Notes: generated by a model from the letters alone, not told the origin. A stretch of DNA of 64,000 bases from Defluviimonas sp. SAOS-178_SWC (GCF_039830135.1 NZ_CP156081.1:3334001-3398000), one strand, 5' to 3'; counted from the first letter of the stretch, positions 46,970 to 56,076 are shown. Made by a program: numbers and translations.

Positions 46970-47007
46970 GACAAGGGGCCCGCAAACAGCAGCAAAGGAG
47001 CCCTGCC

Positions 47008-47376
47008 ATGGAAACCCAAACCACTGTCGTCTGGAGCGAAATTCCGGTTTCGGATATGAAGAAGGCAGTCGCGTTCTACAACGCCGTCTTCGACTGGCAG
47101 ATGACAATCGACGAAAGCGGGCCCAATCCGATGGCCATCCTCGGCAACGACATGGAGACGGCGGGCGGGCACCTCTATCCCGGCAAGCCCGCCACCGGCA
47201 ACGGCCCGACGGTGCATATCGCCATCCCGGATCGCCTCGAGGACGCGGCGATCCGCTGCCGCAAGGCCGGCGGCACGGTCATGGGCGACGTCATCACCAT
47301 CCCGCCCGGCCGCTTCGTCTATGCCGAGGATCCCGACGGCAATTCCATCGGCCTTTTCGAGCCGAAGGCCGCCTGA
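47008..47376 (+). CDS. VOC (glyoxalase-fold) family protein
   Basis: This is a 122-residue vicinal-oxygen-chelate protein with two beta-alpha-beta-beta-beta units: VVWSEIPVSDMKKAVAFYNAVFDWQ and the second ending PPGRFVYAEDPDGNSIGLFEP. Metal-ligand positions (Glu12-like, His, Glu) are present. Single-domain members include bleomycin- or glyoxalase-like and many uncharacterised proteins. The start follows AAAGGAGCCC. It overlaps the WYL regulator by TGATG, so the regulator probably controls this pair. Confidence 0.85.
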   Translation: METQTTVVWSEIPVSDMKKAVAFYNAVFDWQMTIDESGPNPMAILGNDMETAGGHLYPGKPATGNGPTVHIAIPDRLEDAAIRCRKAGGTVMGDVITIPPGRFVYAEDPDGNSIGLFEPKAA

Positions 47377-48065
47377 TGCGCCGTGCCGACCGCCTCTTCC
47401 AGATCGTCCAGTATCTGAGGGGCGGCCGGCTCCTGACCGCGCGCATCCTCGCCGAGCGGCTGGAGGTCAGCGAGCGCACGATCTACCGCGACATCGCCGA
47501 CCTCATCGGCTCCGGCGTGCCGATCGACGGCGAGGCGGGGATCGGCTATCTGATGCGCGCGGGCTACGACCTGCCGCCCCTGATGTTCTCCCGCGACGAG
47601 ATCGCGGCGCTCGTCACCGGCGCGCGCATGGTCCGCAGCTTCGGCGGCGCCGACATGGCGCTTGCCGCCGAGGAGGCGCTGACCAAGATCGCCGCCGTCC
47701 TGCCCGACGCCCTGCGCGACAGCCCTGCCACCGTATCCATCCATGCCCACGACGCGGGCGCGCTGACCGGGGCCGACCGGACGATGATCGACCGGCTCGA
47801 CCGCGCGACCGCCGCGCACCGGAAGCTGAACCTCCGCTACCGCGATGCGGACGGGCAGGCCAGCGAACGTACGGTCCGGCCGCTCTCGCTGTGGTTCTGG
47901 GGCAAGGTCTGGACGCTCGTCGCCTGGTGCGAACTCCGCGACGATTTCCGCATGTTCCGCATCGACCGGATCGCCGGGGCGGAGGAAGCCGGCCCCTTCC
48001 GCCCGGAACCGGACAAGAGCCTCAAGGCCTTCCTGAAAAGCGAGGCCTGCCGGCGCGAGGCCTGA
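47376..48065 (+). CDS. YafY-type HTH/WYL transcriptional regulator
   Basis: This is a 229-residue regulator with an N-terminal HTH_11 DNA-binding domain (LTARILAERLEVSERTIYRDIADLIGSGVPIDGEAGIGYLM). The WYL effector domain follows (LNLRYRDADGQASERTVRPLSLWFWGKVWTLVAWCELRDDFRMFRIDRI). In the eponymous W-Y-L triad the family core reads LWFWGK here. WYL domains bind nucleic-acid-related or other small ligands. It is translationally coupled to the VOC gene and may bind the inverted repeat at 46928. Confidence 0.92.
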   Translation: MRRADRLFQIVQYLRGGRLLTARILAERLEVSERTIYRDIADLIGSGVPIDGEAGIGYLMRAGYDLPPLMFSRDEIAALVTGARMVRSFGGADMALAAEEALTKIAAVLPDALRDSPATVSIHAHDAGALTGADRTMIDRLDRATAAHRKLNLRYRDADGQASERTVRPLSLWFWGKVWTLVAWCELRDDFRMFRIDRIAGAEEAGPFRPEPDKSLKAFLKSEACRREA

Positions 48066-48076
48066 AAGTCTTCGTT

Positions 48077-48142
48077 CCCCCGATACATGCGCGGGGGCCC
48101 GGGCCGCGCGGCCCGCGACCGAACGGGGGTTCGATGCCCCCC
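48077..48142. terminator. cluster of GC hairpins between converging WYL gene and polA
   Basis: Three short inverted repeats lie in the 90-bp convergent gap: CCCCCG/CGGGGG (48077-48097), CGGGCC/GGCCCG around GCGC (48100-48115), and CGGGGG/CCCCCG (48124-48142). None has a T-run. Together they probably serve as 3' ends for both genes. Confidence 0.45.
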
Positions 48143-48155
48143 GAGGGCGTCCCCC

Positions 48156-50972
48156 TCAATGCGCCTCGGCCCAGTTCGCGCCTTGTCCTGCATCGACGAC
48201 AAGCGGCACATCGAGATGCACGGCTGGGTGGGCCGCGCCTTCCATCACCTCGCGCGCGACGGCGATCAGCCTGTCCACGCCGCCCTCCTCGACCTCGAAC
48301 AGCAGTTCGTCGTGGACCTGCAACAACATCGTCGCCGGCAGGCCCGCGATCGCCGACGGCATCCGGATCATCGCCCGGCGGATCACATCCGCCGCCGCCC
48401 CCTGGATCGGCGCGTTGATCGCCGCGCGGCGGGCGAAGCCGGCATGCGGCCCCTTGGCATTGATCTCCGGCGTATGGATCTTGCGGCCAAAGAGGGTCCG
48501 GACAAACCCATTCTCCTTGGCGAAGGCCACGGTCTCGTCCATGTAGTCCTTGATCCCAGGGAAGCGTTCAAAATAGCGGTCGATGAAGCCCTGCGCCTCG
48601 GCGCGGGGAATCCGCAGGTTCCGCGCGAGGCCGAAGCCGGAAATCCCGTAGATCACCCCGAAGTTGATCGCCTTGGCCTGCCGGCGGATCATCGGGTCCA
48701 TGCCCTCGACCGGCACACCGAACATCTCCGAGGCGGTCATCGCGTGGATGTCGATCCCTTCGCGGAACGCTTCCTTCAGCGCAGGAATATCTGCGACATG
48801 GGCGAGGATGCGCAGTTCGATCTGCGAATAGTCCAGCGACACAAGCCGCATTCCGGGCCCCGCGACGAAGGCCTCCCGGATGCGCCGGCCTTCCTCGGTC
48901 CGGACCGGGATGTTCTGAAGGTTTGGGTCCGTCGAGGCGAGCCGGCCGGTATTCGCGCCGGCGATGGAATACGAGGTGTGCACCCGCCCGGTCTCGGGAT
49001 GGACATGGGTCTGGAGGGCATCGGTGTAGGTCGATTTCAGCTTCGAAAGCTGGCGCCAGTCGAGGACCCGGGCCGGCAGGTCGTGCCCCTCGGCCGCGAG
49101 ATCCTCCAGCACGTCGGCGCCCGTCGCATAGGCCCCGGTCTTGCCCTTCTCGCCGCCGGGCAGGCTCATCTTGTCGAAGAGGATCTCGCCCAGTTGCTTC
49201 GGGCTGCCGACGTTGAAGGACTCCCCCGCAAGCTCCTGGATCTCCGCCTCGAGCGCGGCCATCTTCTGCGCGAAGGCGTTCGACATGCGGCTCAGCACGT
49301 GCGGATCGACGCGAATTCCCGCCATTTCCATGTCGGCGAGCACCGGCACCAGCGGCCGTTCCAGCGTTTCGTAGACCGTCGTCACCTGCGCGCGGTGCAG
49401 GTTCGGCTTGAAGGCCTGCCAGAGGCGCAGCGTGATATCGGCATCCTCGGCCGCATATTTCACCGCCTCGTCGACGGGCACCCGGTCGAACGTGATCTGC
49501 GACTTGCCGGACCCGAGCAGGCTCTTGATCGGGATCGGTTCGTGGCCGAGATAGCGATTGCTCAACCCATCCATGCCGTGATTGTGAAGCCCGGAATACA
49601 TCGCGTAGGACATCAGCATCGTGTCATCGATGGGTGCGGTACGGATGCCGTGGCGGGCGAAGATCTTCCAGTCGTATTTCATGTTCTGGCCGATCTTGAG
49701 GATCGCCTCGTCCTCCAGAACCGGCTTCAGGAAGGCCAGCGCCTCCTCCAGCCCCATCTGCCCGTCGGAAAGGTCGTTCGATCCGAAAAGATCGCCGCCG
49801 CCCTGCCGGTGGCCGAGCGGGATGTAGCAGGCCTCCCCCGGAAAAACCGAGAGCGAGATGCCGACCAGTTCGGCGCGCATCTCGTCGAGGCTCGTCGTCT
49901 CCGTGTCGACGGCGACATAGCCGCGGTCGCGGATCACGGCGATCCAGCGGTCGAGCGCGCCGGCATCGCGGATGCATTCGTATTTGGCATGATCGAAGGG
50001 CAAGCCCTCGGCTGCGACTTGTGGTTCCTCCTCGGCATCGTGGCTGGCCGGCACCGCAGGGGCGTCGGGGATGGCCGGCGCCTCGGCTTTCAGCGCCTCG
50101 GCCACGCGTTTGGTCAGCGTGCGGAATTCCATCTTCGCGAGGAAATCGAGAAGCGGCTCGGCCTCGGGCGCCTTCACCTCCAGATCGTCCAGCGTCCAGT
50201 CCATGGGCGTGTGATCGTCTAGCGTGACGAGCCGCTTGGAAATCCGGATCAGATCGGCATTCCCGATCAACGCCTCGCGCCGCTTCGGTTGCTTGATCTC
50301 GCCCGCCCGCTGCAACAGGGTTTCGAGGTCGCCGTATTCATTGATGAGAAGCGCGGCCGTCTTGATGCCGATCCCCGGCGCGCCCGGCACGTTGTCGACC
50401 GAATCCCCGGCCAGGGCCTGCACATCGACCACCCTGTCGGGCTTCACGCCGAACTTCTCCTCGACCTCCTCGACACCGATGCGCTTCGACTTCATCGCGT
50501 CGAACATCTCGACCCCGCCGCCGACGAGCTGCATCAGGTCCTTGTCGGACGAGATGATGGTGACGTCGCCCCCCGCCTCGCGCGCCTGTCGGGCGAGCGT
50601 GGCGATGATGTCGTCGGCCTCGTAGTTCTCCAGCTCCAGACAGGCGACGTTGAAGGCCTTGGTCGCCTCACGGGTCAGCGGGAACTGGGGGCGCAGATCC
50701 TCGGGCAACTCCGGTCGGTTGGCCTTGTACTTGTCGTAGATGTCGTCGCGGAAGGTCTTGGAGGAATAGTCGAAGACGCAGGCGATATGCGTCGGCGCGT
50801 CATCGCCCTTGTTATTGGCAAGCTGCGACCACAGCATGTTGCAGAACCCCGCCACCGCGCCGATGGGCAGTCCGTCGGACTTGCGGGTCAGGGGCGGCAG
50901 CGCGTGATAGGCGCGGAAGATATAGGCCGAACCGTCGATCAGGTGCAGATGGCAGCCCTTGCCGAATGTCAT
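48156..50972 (-). CDS. polA: DNA polymerase I
   Basis: PolA (938 aa) fills gaps in repair and removes RNA primers. The N-terminal 5'-3' exonuclease runs from HLIDGSAYIFRAYHA through SSDKDLMQLVG and GDSVDNVPGAPGIG. The 3'-5' exonuclease keeps its acidic residues in VAVDTETTSLDEM, so proofreading should be active. The polymerase domain has motif A DYSQIELR, motif B RRQAKAINFGVIYG and motif C QVHDELLFEV. ATG at 50972 has GGGAGAGG upstream; the longer frame toward 51470 is rejected. Confidence 0.96.
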   Translation of the reverse strand: MTFGKGCHLHLIDGSAYIFRAYHALPPLTRKSDGLPIGAVAGFCNMLWSQLANNKGDDAPTHIACVFDYSSKTFRDDIYDKYKANRPELPEDLRPQFPLTREATKAFNVACLELENYEADDIIATLARQAREAGGDVTIISSDKDLMQLVGGGVEMFDAMKSKRIGVEEVEEKFGVKPDRVVDVQALAGDSVDNVPGAPGIGIKTAALLINEYGDLETLLQRAGEIKQPKRREALIGNADLIRISKRLVTLDDHTPMDWTLDDLEVKAPEAEPLLDFLAKMEFRTLTKRVAEALKAEAPAIPDAPAVPASHDAEEEPQVAAEGLPFDHAKYECIRDAGALDRWIAVIRDRGYVAVDTETTSLDEMRAELVGISLSVFPGEACYIPLGHRQGGGDLFGSNDLSDGQMGLEEALAFLKPVLEDEAILKIGQNMKYDWKIFARHGIRTAPIDDTMLMSYAMYSGLHNHGMDGLSNRYLGHEPIPIKSLLGSGKSQITFDRVPVDEAVKYAAEDADITLRLWQAFKPNLHRAQVTTVYETLERPLVPVLADMEMAGIRVDPHVLSRMSNAFAQKMAALEAEIQELAGESFNVGSPKQLGEILFDKMSLPGGEKGKTGAYATGADVLEDLAAEGHDLPARVLDWRQLSKLKSTYTDALQTHVHPETGRVHTSYSIAGANTGRLASTDPNLQNIPVRTEEGRRIREAFVAGPGMRLVSLDYSQIELRILAHVADIPALKEAFREGIDIHAMTASEMFGVPVEGMDPMIRRQAKAINFGVIYGISGFGLARNLRIPRAEAQGFIDRYFERFPGIKDYMDETVAFAKENGFVRTLFGRKIHTPEINAKGPHAGFARRAAINAPIQGAAADVIRRAMIRMPSAIAGLPATMLLQVHDELLFEVEEGGVDRLIAVAREVMEGAAHPAVHLDVPLVVDAGQGANWAEAH

Positions 50973-51185
50973 GATGCCTCTCCCCTCGCGCGTCGGACGG
51001 GAGAGTATTGTCACGTTCCCGGCCGGCGTTCCACCCTGCCACGCCCGATCGGCGGCAAACATGTAGGCAAGCCAATCGCGGATCGTTTCGTCACGAAGGC
51101 GCCGGCCGGTCCGATGCGTTTGCGTGACGGGCGCCCCTTCGCTTACCCTTGCGTCCGCAGAGGCATCGCAGGGAGGACATCCAGC

Positions 51186-51584
51186 ATGGCTGATTGCGTG
51201 AAATTGCGGCCCGGCGGAACCTATTCGGGCAAGCAGGGTTTCGACTATTTCGGGGGCATCGCGAAGGAAACGGTCGGAAGCCGGGGCGTGTGCATGCACC
51301 TTCTGACGATTCCGCCCGGCGGTCGCGCCAAGGCGCACAAGCACGAATCCCACGAAACGGCGATCTACATGATTTCCGGCACCAGCAAGATGTATTGGGG
51401 AAGCCGGCTGGAACACGTCATGGAGGCGAGTGCCGGCGATCTGGTCTACATCCCGGCGGACACCCCCCATCTGCCCTTCAACGAGGGACCCGAACCCGCC
51501 GTCGCCGTGATCGCGCGCACCGATCCGAACGAACAGGAAAGCGTGGTCCTGCTGCCCGAGCTTGAATCACTCGTGCCGCGCTGA
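51186..51584 (+). CDS. cupin domain protein
   Basis: This is a 132-residue single-cupin protein. The metal site is visible in GGRAKAHKHESHETAIYMISGTSKMYWG (His, His, Glu) and the second motif in ASAGDLVYIPADTPHLPFNEG (His). It begins MADCVKLRPGGTYSGKQGFDYFGGI. A GGGAGG ribosome site precedes the ATG. Possible roles range from isomerase to sensor; none is indicated. The 213-bp gap shared with polA holds both promoters and a small TTCGT-C-ACGAA palindrome at 51087. Confidence 0.85.
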   Translation: MADCVKLRPGGTYSGKQGFDYFGGIAKETVGSRGVCMHLLTIPPGGRAKAHKHESHETAIYMISGTSKMYWGSRLEHVMEASAGDLVYIPADTPHLPFNEGPEPAVAVIARTDPNEQESVVLLPELESLVPR

Positions 51585-51607
51585 CGCCCGTGAACAACTG
51601 ACGGGCG
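51585..51607. terminator. hairpin between cupin and zinc-finger gene
   Basis: CGCCCGT (51585-51591) and ACGGGCG (51601-51607) form a 7-bp stem with a 9-nt loop directly after the cupin stop, in the gap where it converges with the zinc-finger gene. Confidence 0.45.
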
Positions 51608-51633
51608 CAGCGCCGGTCCCCGCCAATGCGGGT

Positions 51634-51819
51634 TCAGTGGTCATCGTGCGCGTGTGCGCGGTCGATTTCGTATTTCTTGTCGCAATAGCCGCATTCGACA
51701 AACCCGGTATCGTGCGGGATCGTCAGCCAGACGCGCGGATGGCCCAGGGCGCCCTCGCCGCCGTCGCAGGCCACTTTCCAGGTGGTCACCACCTCGGTCT
51801 CGGGGGCGGGAATGGGCAT
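51634..51819 (-). CDS. CHCC zinc-finger protein
   Basis: This 61-residue protein matches the zf-CHCC family, related to the mitochondrial complex I subunit NDUFS6. Its zinc ligands are Cys18, His27, Cys43 and Cys46 in VACDG..., GHPRVWL and [12 protein letters not shown]. Alphaproteobacterial members accompany complex I assembly or are of unknown role. The C-terminus is His/Asp-rich. It is a complete small gene of the usual size. Confidence 0.85.
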   Translation of the reverse strand: MPIPAPETEVVTTWKVACDGGEGALGHPRVWLTIPHDTGFVECGYCDKKYEIDRAHAHDDH

Positions 51820-51883
51820 CTTCGGAACTCCGTCTGGTCAGGTCGCGGCATGATAACGATTGCGCCGGTGCCGGCAAGCGGCC

Positions 51884-52267
51884 TCAGTCCGGTTTCGCCA
51901 GCATCCGCCCCAGCACCCGGCCGCCGAGGATGTGCAGGTGGTAATGCGGCACCTCCTGAACGCCATGTGCGCCAGCGTTGGAAATCGTCCGGTATCCTGC
52001 GCCGCCCTCGCCGGGCCCGACGCCGGTGATCCGGCAGACCTCGCCGGCCGCGCGGGTGAAATCGGCGATCTCGTCCGCCGAGGCGTCGGTCGCGAAATGG
52101 TCGAAGTTCACGTATTTGCCCTTCGGAATCACCAGCACATGGACCGGCGCCTGCGGGCCGATATCGAGGAAGGCGAGGGTATGCTCGGTCTCCAGCACCG
52201 TCTTGTTCGGAATCTCGCCCCTCAGGATGCGGGCGAAGATGTTGGTGTCGTCGTAAGCGTAAGCCAT
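51884..52267 (-). CDS. HIT family nucleotide hydrolase/transferase
   Basis: This is a 127-residue Hint/HIT-superfamily protein with the active-site motif VPHYHLHILGGR (His-x-His-x-His) and the usual FLDIGPQAPVHVLVIPK strand pair. Members hydrolyse AMP conjugates such as adenosine phosphoramidates. The start is the ATG of MAYAYDDTNIFARILRGEIPN, the canonical N-terminus. It follows the glycosyltransferase gene by 7 bp on the same strand, so the two may be cotranscribed. Confidence 0.92.
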   Translation of the reverse strand: MAYAYDDTNIFARILRGEIPNKTVLETEHTLAFLDIGPQAPVHVLVIPKGKYVNFDHFATDASADEIADFTRAAGEVCRITGVGPGEGGAGYRTISNAGAHGVQEVPHYHLHILGGRVLGRMLAKPD

Positions 52268-52274
52268 GTGTCCC

Positions 52275-53852
52275 TCAATCGGCGAAAAGATGATCCATTG
52301 CCGCGATCTCGCGGGCGGTCGGTTCCGGAATAGACAGAAACGCCGCCAATGACACGGCATTTTCCTCGGGCCGCGCATCCTGCCGGATGCGGTGCAGATG
52401 GGCGAAATTCGCATCGCGGATCGCGTCGCTTTCGTGGCGCAGGTCGTAGCGGATCGTCGGTAGCAGCCGGTCGAGCGATTCTGGCGTCGAGTGGTCGCCG
52501 GCAAGACCCGTTCGCCTTGCATGCCCCACGAGATAATCGTCGCCGAAATCGCACTCGATCTCCAGAAGCCGCGTCGTGGCCCGGTCGGCGGCAAAATCCC
52601 GCATCAGGTCGATATCGGACGGGTCCATGCAGACGATTATCCGGTCGCTCTTGTGGTAATCGAAGAGCATCCGCATCAGCGACCGGCGATGGCGCGCCCG
52701 CTTTTCCACCGTCGACTGGATACCGCCGAGATCGGGCAGCGGCGTCGATTCCTCGCTGAAGAGGTACTCGATGGCGGGGATCTGCGTGACCTGACGCGCG
52801 CGCTCCACCAGCCGCTTGGCCACGTGCCACTTCTTGCACACGACGATCATCAGTTCGCGCCCGTGCCCGAGGCTCGCCTCCGCCTCCCAGAACCGTGGCG
52901 CGAAGCGCCGGCCCTCGCGGCCACGGCCTGCCAGGAACTTGTAAAGGCGCAGCCCTTCGTTCGAGATCTGGAACCGCACCCCTTCGGAGGCATAGAGATC
53001 GCCCAATCGCCGCTTCAGCTCGCGCGCCTCGGGGCTGATCTTTCGGGCGAAGAGGAAATCCTGGCTGAGGAGGAGGTCGTAGTGATCGTTGTAGAACGTC
53101 ACCGGCATCCCGTAGTCCGAAAACATCAGGAAGGTGAGGGTGCGGGCCCGGATCTCCCGGCCGGGCACGACATGGCGAACCAGCGTCTGAAAGAAGGTCT
53201 CGTCCGGGATCCAGGTGGTGCGGAAGAACCGCATGACGTCCTTCCGCTTCCGCGTGAAATCAAGCACCCATTCGACGGTGCGCCGGCGCAGGCACCACCA
53301 TTGGCTGCCGATCATGATCTGAAGATCCGCCGGGATCGGCCGCGTCCAGCCCATGCGCTTTTGCAGGTTGTAGACCCCGTAGAACAGCCGCTTCCGGGTG
53401 CGTTCGTTGAACGGATGGCGGTAGATCAGCCGGTCTTCCTTCATCCCGGTCTTGATCCAGTCGGATTTGAAGAAATCGAAGCTCTCGATATAGTCCACGT
53501 CCTCGGCATCGAGGAAAGCATGCGCGTATTCGGCCGACTTGATCGCCATACAGTCGCCCGAGAGCATGTAGAAATGGGTGGCGTCGGGAAAGACCTCGAC
53601 CGCCGCCTCGACGGCGCTCAGAGTGGCGCCGACGAGGCTCCACTCCCCCCAGCCGCACTTGATCCGTGTGCGGGCGAAGGTGACATTGGCATTCCCGGCA
53701 AGGGCGGCGCGGATGCGCCGGTAATCGTCGCGCGGGGCACGTCCGTCGAAATGGATCGACATGCAATCCCCGGCGGCGGTCAACCGCTCGGCCTGCCTGA
53801 TGATCCCCTCCGGGTCCTTGTGGCACAGCAATATGAAGGCGATCTTTGCCAT
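52275..53852 (-). CDS. core-2/I-branching-type glycosyltransferase
   Basis: This is a 525-residue protein. Residues 1 to ~290 form the GT14-like branching domain (IAFILLCHKDPEGI, MSIHFDGRAPRDDY, CGWGEWSLVGATLSAVEAA, HFYMLSGDCMAIKS, GSQWWCLRRRTVEWV, WIPDETFFQTL). The C-terminal ~230 residues (GRELMIVVCKKWHVAKRLVE, PSDIDLMRDFAAD) match the extra domain found in Rhodobacterales homologues (DUF5928-like). It probably transfers GlcNAc or xylose onto a surface glycan. It is divergent from the sulfotransferase, suggesting shared control and a sulfated surface polysaccharide (inference). Confidence 0.83.
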   Translation of the reverse strand: MAKIAFILLCHKDPEGIIRQAERLTAAGDCMSIHFDGRAPRDDYRRIRAALAGNANVTFARTRIKCGWGEWSLVGATLSAVEAAVEVFPDATHFYMLSGDCMAIKSAEYAHAFLDAEDVDYIESFDFFKSDWIKTGMKEDRLIYRHPFNERTRKRLFYGVYNLQKRMGWTRPIPADLQIMIGSQWWCLRRRTVEWVLDFTRKRKDVMRFFRTTWIPDETFFQTLVRHVVPGREIRARTLTFLMFSDYGMPVTFYNDHYDLLLSQDFLFARKISPEARELKRRLGDLYASEGVRFQISNEGLRLYKFLAGRGREGRRFAPRFWEAEASLGHGRELMIVVCKKWHVAKRLVERARQVTQIPAIEYLFSEESTPLPDLGGIQSTVEKRARHRRSLMRMLFDYHKSDRIIVCMDPSDIDLMRDFAADRATTRLLEIECDFGDDYLVGHARRTGLAGDHSTPESLDRLLPTIRYDLRHESDAIRDANFAHLHRIRQDARPEENAVSLAAFLSIPEPTAREIAAMDHLFAD

Positions 53853-53875
53853 TTCGGAAACCTGTTAACCCGCGG

Positions 53876-53896
53876 ACAATGGATTGTTTAGACAAT
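53876..53896. promoter_or_regulatory. ACAAT/ATTGT half-site cluster
   Basis: ACAAT (53876), ATTGT (53883-53887) and ACAAT (53892-53896) form two overlapping inverted repeats, with spacers GG and TTAG. They lie in the AT-rich 148-bp divergent region, 24-44 bp upstream of the glycosyltransferase start. A dimeric regulator site shared by both genes is likely. Confidence 0.45.
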
Positions 53897-54000
53897 TAGC
53901 GTTATCAGACGTTGAAAAGACAGAGTTTCTTTGCTCTTTCCGCCGTAATTCCGGCCTAGCGTGTGACCGCGCTCGGTGATTGCCAGTGAGGGACTAGCGA

Positions 54001-54819
54001 ATGGGGTTTCCAGGGACGTGGATGACGGAAAGCGAAAGCGTGGTCTACCGCGTGGTGCCGAAATGCGCCTGCTCCACGATCGGCCAGATCATGTACTATT
54101 CCGACCACGGCGCGTTCTTCGACGGCGACATCCACGATTCCACCCAGGGCCTGCACAAGTGGAGCCAGGAGGAGAGCCAGCCGCTGATCGAGGCCAACGT
54201 CAAGGCGCACAAGAGCTACGCCTTCACCTGCGTCCGCAATCCCTATACCCGTATCCTGTCCTCGTTCTTCGACAAGATCTGCGGCATTCAGCGGAACGGC
54301 AAGCGCTACCGCGGCAACCTCGTGCCGACCCTGATGCAGAAATACGGAATCGAGGTCGGCTCGCCCGAGGATGACTTCCAGTTCGACCAGATCCGGTCCT
54401 TCCGCCGCTTCCTTCTTTTCGCGCGGGACACGATCCGCTGGCGCCGGCCGATGGAGCCGGACATCCACTGGTCGGCGATGTCCGGCCACATCTCGACCTT
54501 CATCGTCAACGGCGGGCGCTACGACCAGATCTTCTTCACCGAGAAGTTCAACGAAGGGATGCAGACGGTGCTCGACCACATCGAGACGCCGAAGAAGGTG
54601 AACCTGAAGACGATCCCGAAATTCAACGAGAGCGAGGGGCACGGACCCAAGCGCGCCCACCCGGTCGAGGATTACTTCGACGACCTCTCGATGCATCTCG
54701 TCTACGAGATCTACAAGCGCGACTTCCAGCTCTTCCGATACGATTTCGAGAACCCGGCGAACAAGATGCCGCTGGGCGAGGTCGACCTCGACGAGGTGCA
54801 CGCCAAGCTGGGCCAGTAA
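54001..54819 (+). CDS. sulfotransferase family 2 protein
   Basis: The 272-residue protein resembles carbohydrate sulfotransferases that use PAPS. The 5'-phosphosulfate loop is visible as RVVPKCACSTIGQIMYY and the 3'-phosphate region as FTCVRNPYTRILSSFFDKI. WSAMSGHIS and the ...FNESEGHGPKRAHPVEDYF region complete the pattern. There is no signal peptide, so it is cytoplasmic. Divergent pairing with the branching glycosyltransferase points to sulfation of a surface glycan, which remains inference. ATG at 54001 is chosen; an ATG eight codons in is possible. Confidence 0.82.
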   Translation: MGFPGTWMTESESVVYRVVPKCACSTIGQIMYYSDHGAFFDGDIHDSTQGLHKWSQEESQPLIEANVKAHKSYAFTCVRNPYTRILSSFFDKICGIQRNGKRYRGNLVPTLMQKYGIEVGSPEDDFQFDQIRSFRRFLLFARDTIRWRRPMEPDIHWSAMSGHISTFIVNGGRYDQIFFTEKFNEGMQTVLDHIETPKKVNLKTIPKFNESEGHGPKRAHPVEDYFDDLSMHLVYEIYKRDFQLFRYDFENPANKMPLGEVDLDEVHAKLGQ

Positions 54820-54870
54820 GAGGACCGACGGCAGCCTTATAACGCGCCGACAGCCCAGTGCGACCCTAGG

Positions 54871-56076
54871 TCAAGAGATCGCCGCCAGCGGCGCCTGGAC
54901 GAGGCCCTGCCCGCGATCGGAGGCATCGACCCCCGGCGCGAACCCGCCGCGCGCCGCGCTCGCCAAAAGCCGCGCCTCGACCGCGCGGTTGGTGAGCGGC
55001 AGGTTCGCCGCCCCCAGCGCCTGCCACCAGAGCGCCGCGACCCCGGCGACATGCGGGCAGGCCATCGACGTGCCGTTCAGCGTGCGCAGACCGCCGCCCG
55101 CCCGGGCCGAGACGATGCCGACCCCGGGTGCCGACAGGACCGGGTTCGTATTGGAGAACGGCGCCACGGTCAGCCCGTTCGCCCCCTCCGCCAGCGCGCC
55201 GACCGAGATCACGCCTTCTGCGGCGGCCGGAACCGAGGCGCTGACCTCGAAATCCGGATCGATCTGGCGCTCGCTCTCGTTACCGCTCGCCGCGACGACG
55301 ACGGTGCCGCCGTTGAAATCCGCCATCGCCCGCATCAGGCCCATCAGCCGGTCGAAGACCCTGAGATTCATGCGGTAGGCTTCGAGCGCGATCGAGGTGG
55401 CGAGCTTCACCGGCAGGTTGTTCTGCGCCACGAGCCGATCGGCAAAGCCGGGGAAATCGAAGCCGAGCGACATCGAGATCACCTTGGCATTCTGGCTCGA
55501 CGCCCATTTCAGCGCATCGAACAGCATCTCGGAACTGCCGGACCCGTTATCGCCCAGAACCTTGCCGATCAGCGCCTCGGTGACGCCGGGCGCCACACCG
55601 ATGCGCGTGCCGTTGACGTCGCGGCCGAAGACCGTGCCGGCGCAATGGGTTCCGTGGCCGTTGCCGTCCTGGTTGCCGCTTCCGGTGAAATCCTGCTGGA
55701 TCAGCGTGACGCCCTGGAAGGCCGGATGGGCCGCGTCGATCCCGGTATCGAGGATCGCGACCCGCACCCCCGCGCCGTCGAACGGCGAGGCGGCAGCACC
55801 GACCTGCGTCACGCCCCAGGTCGGTGTGCCGGAGGCCGCCGCCGTGGCATCGAAGGGCGCGATCAGCCGCGTCGGCATCGCGCGCGCGATCTCCAGCACT
55901 TCGGGGTCGCGCACCGCTCCGCGCGCTTCGGCCGAGGTCATTTCGGCCGTCTCGATCCGGGGATCGGGCGGCATTTCGATCCGGTTGGGCGCGGCCCCGA
56001 ACGTACGCGGGCCAGGAAAGGTTCCCTCGGGCCGGAATCCACGACTGGCATCCCTGAGGATGACATACTTGTCCAT
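54871..56076 (-). CDS. S8 (subtilisin) family serine peptidase
   Basis: This is a 401-residue subtilase with the full triad: D110 in VAILDTGID, H141 in GNGHGTHCAGT and S337 in NGTSMACPHVAG, plus oxyanion Asn in VVVAASGNES. About 95 N-terminal residues precede the catalytic domain; they could be a propeptide, but there is no Sec signal peptide. Export, if any, must use another route. The start is ATG 56076, preceded by GGAGAACGTC; an upstream TTG would add four residues. A good promoter lies at 56147-56174. Confidence 0.9.
   Translation of the reverse strand: MDKYVILRDASRGFRPEGTFPGPRTFGAAPNRIEMPPDPRIETAEMTSAEARGAVRDPEVLEIARAMPTRLIAPFDATAAASGTPTWGVTQVGAAASPFDGAGVRVAILDTGIDAAHPAFQGVTLIQQDFTGSGNQDGNGHGTHCAGTVFGRDVNGTRIGVAPGVTEALIGKVLGDNGSGSSEMLFDALKWASSQNAKVISMSLGFDFPGFADRLVAQNNLPVKLATSIALEAYRMNLRVFDRLMGLMRAMADFNGGTVVVAASGNESERQIDPDFEVSASVPAAAEGVISVGALAEGANGLTVAPFSNTNPVLSAPGVGIVSARAGGGLRTLNGTSMACPHVAGVAALWWQALGAANLPLTNRAVEARLLASAARGGFAPGVDASDRGQGLVQAPLAAIS

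Noticed and set aside
48087..50222. 711-codon plus-strand open frame opposite polA
   Set aside because: The minus-strand polA has all polymerase motifs in the same bases; this frame is composition-driven.
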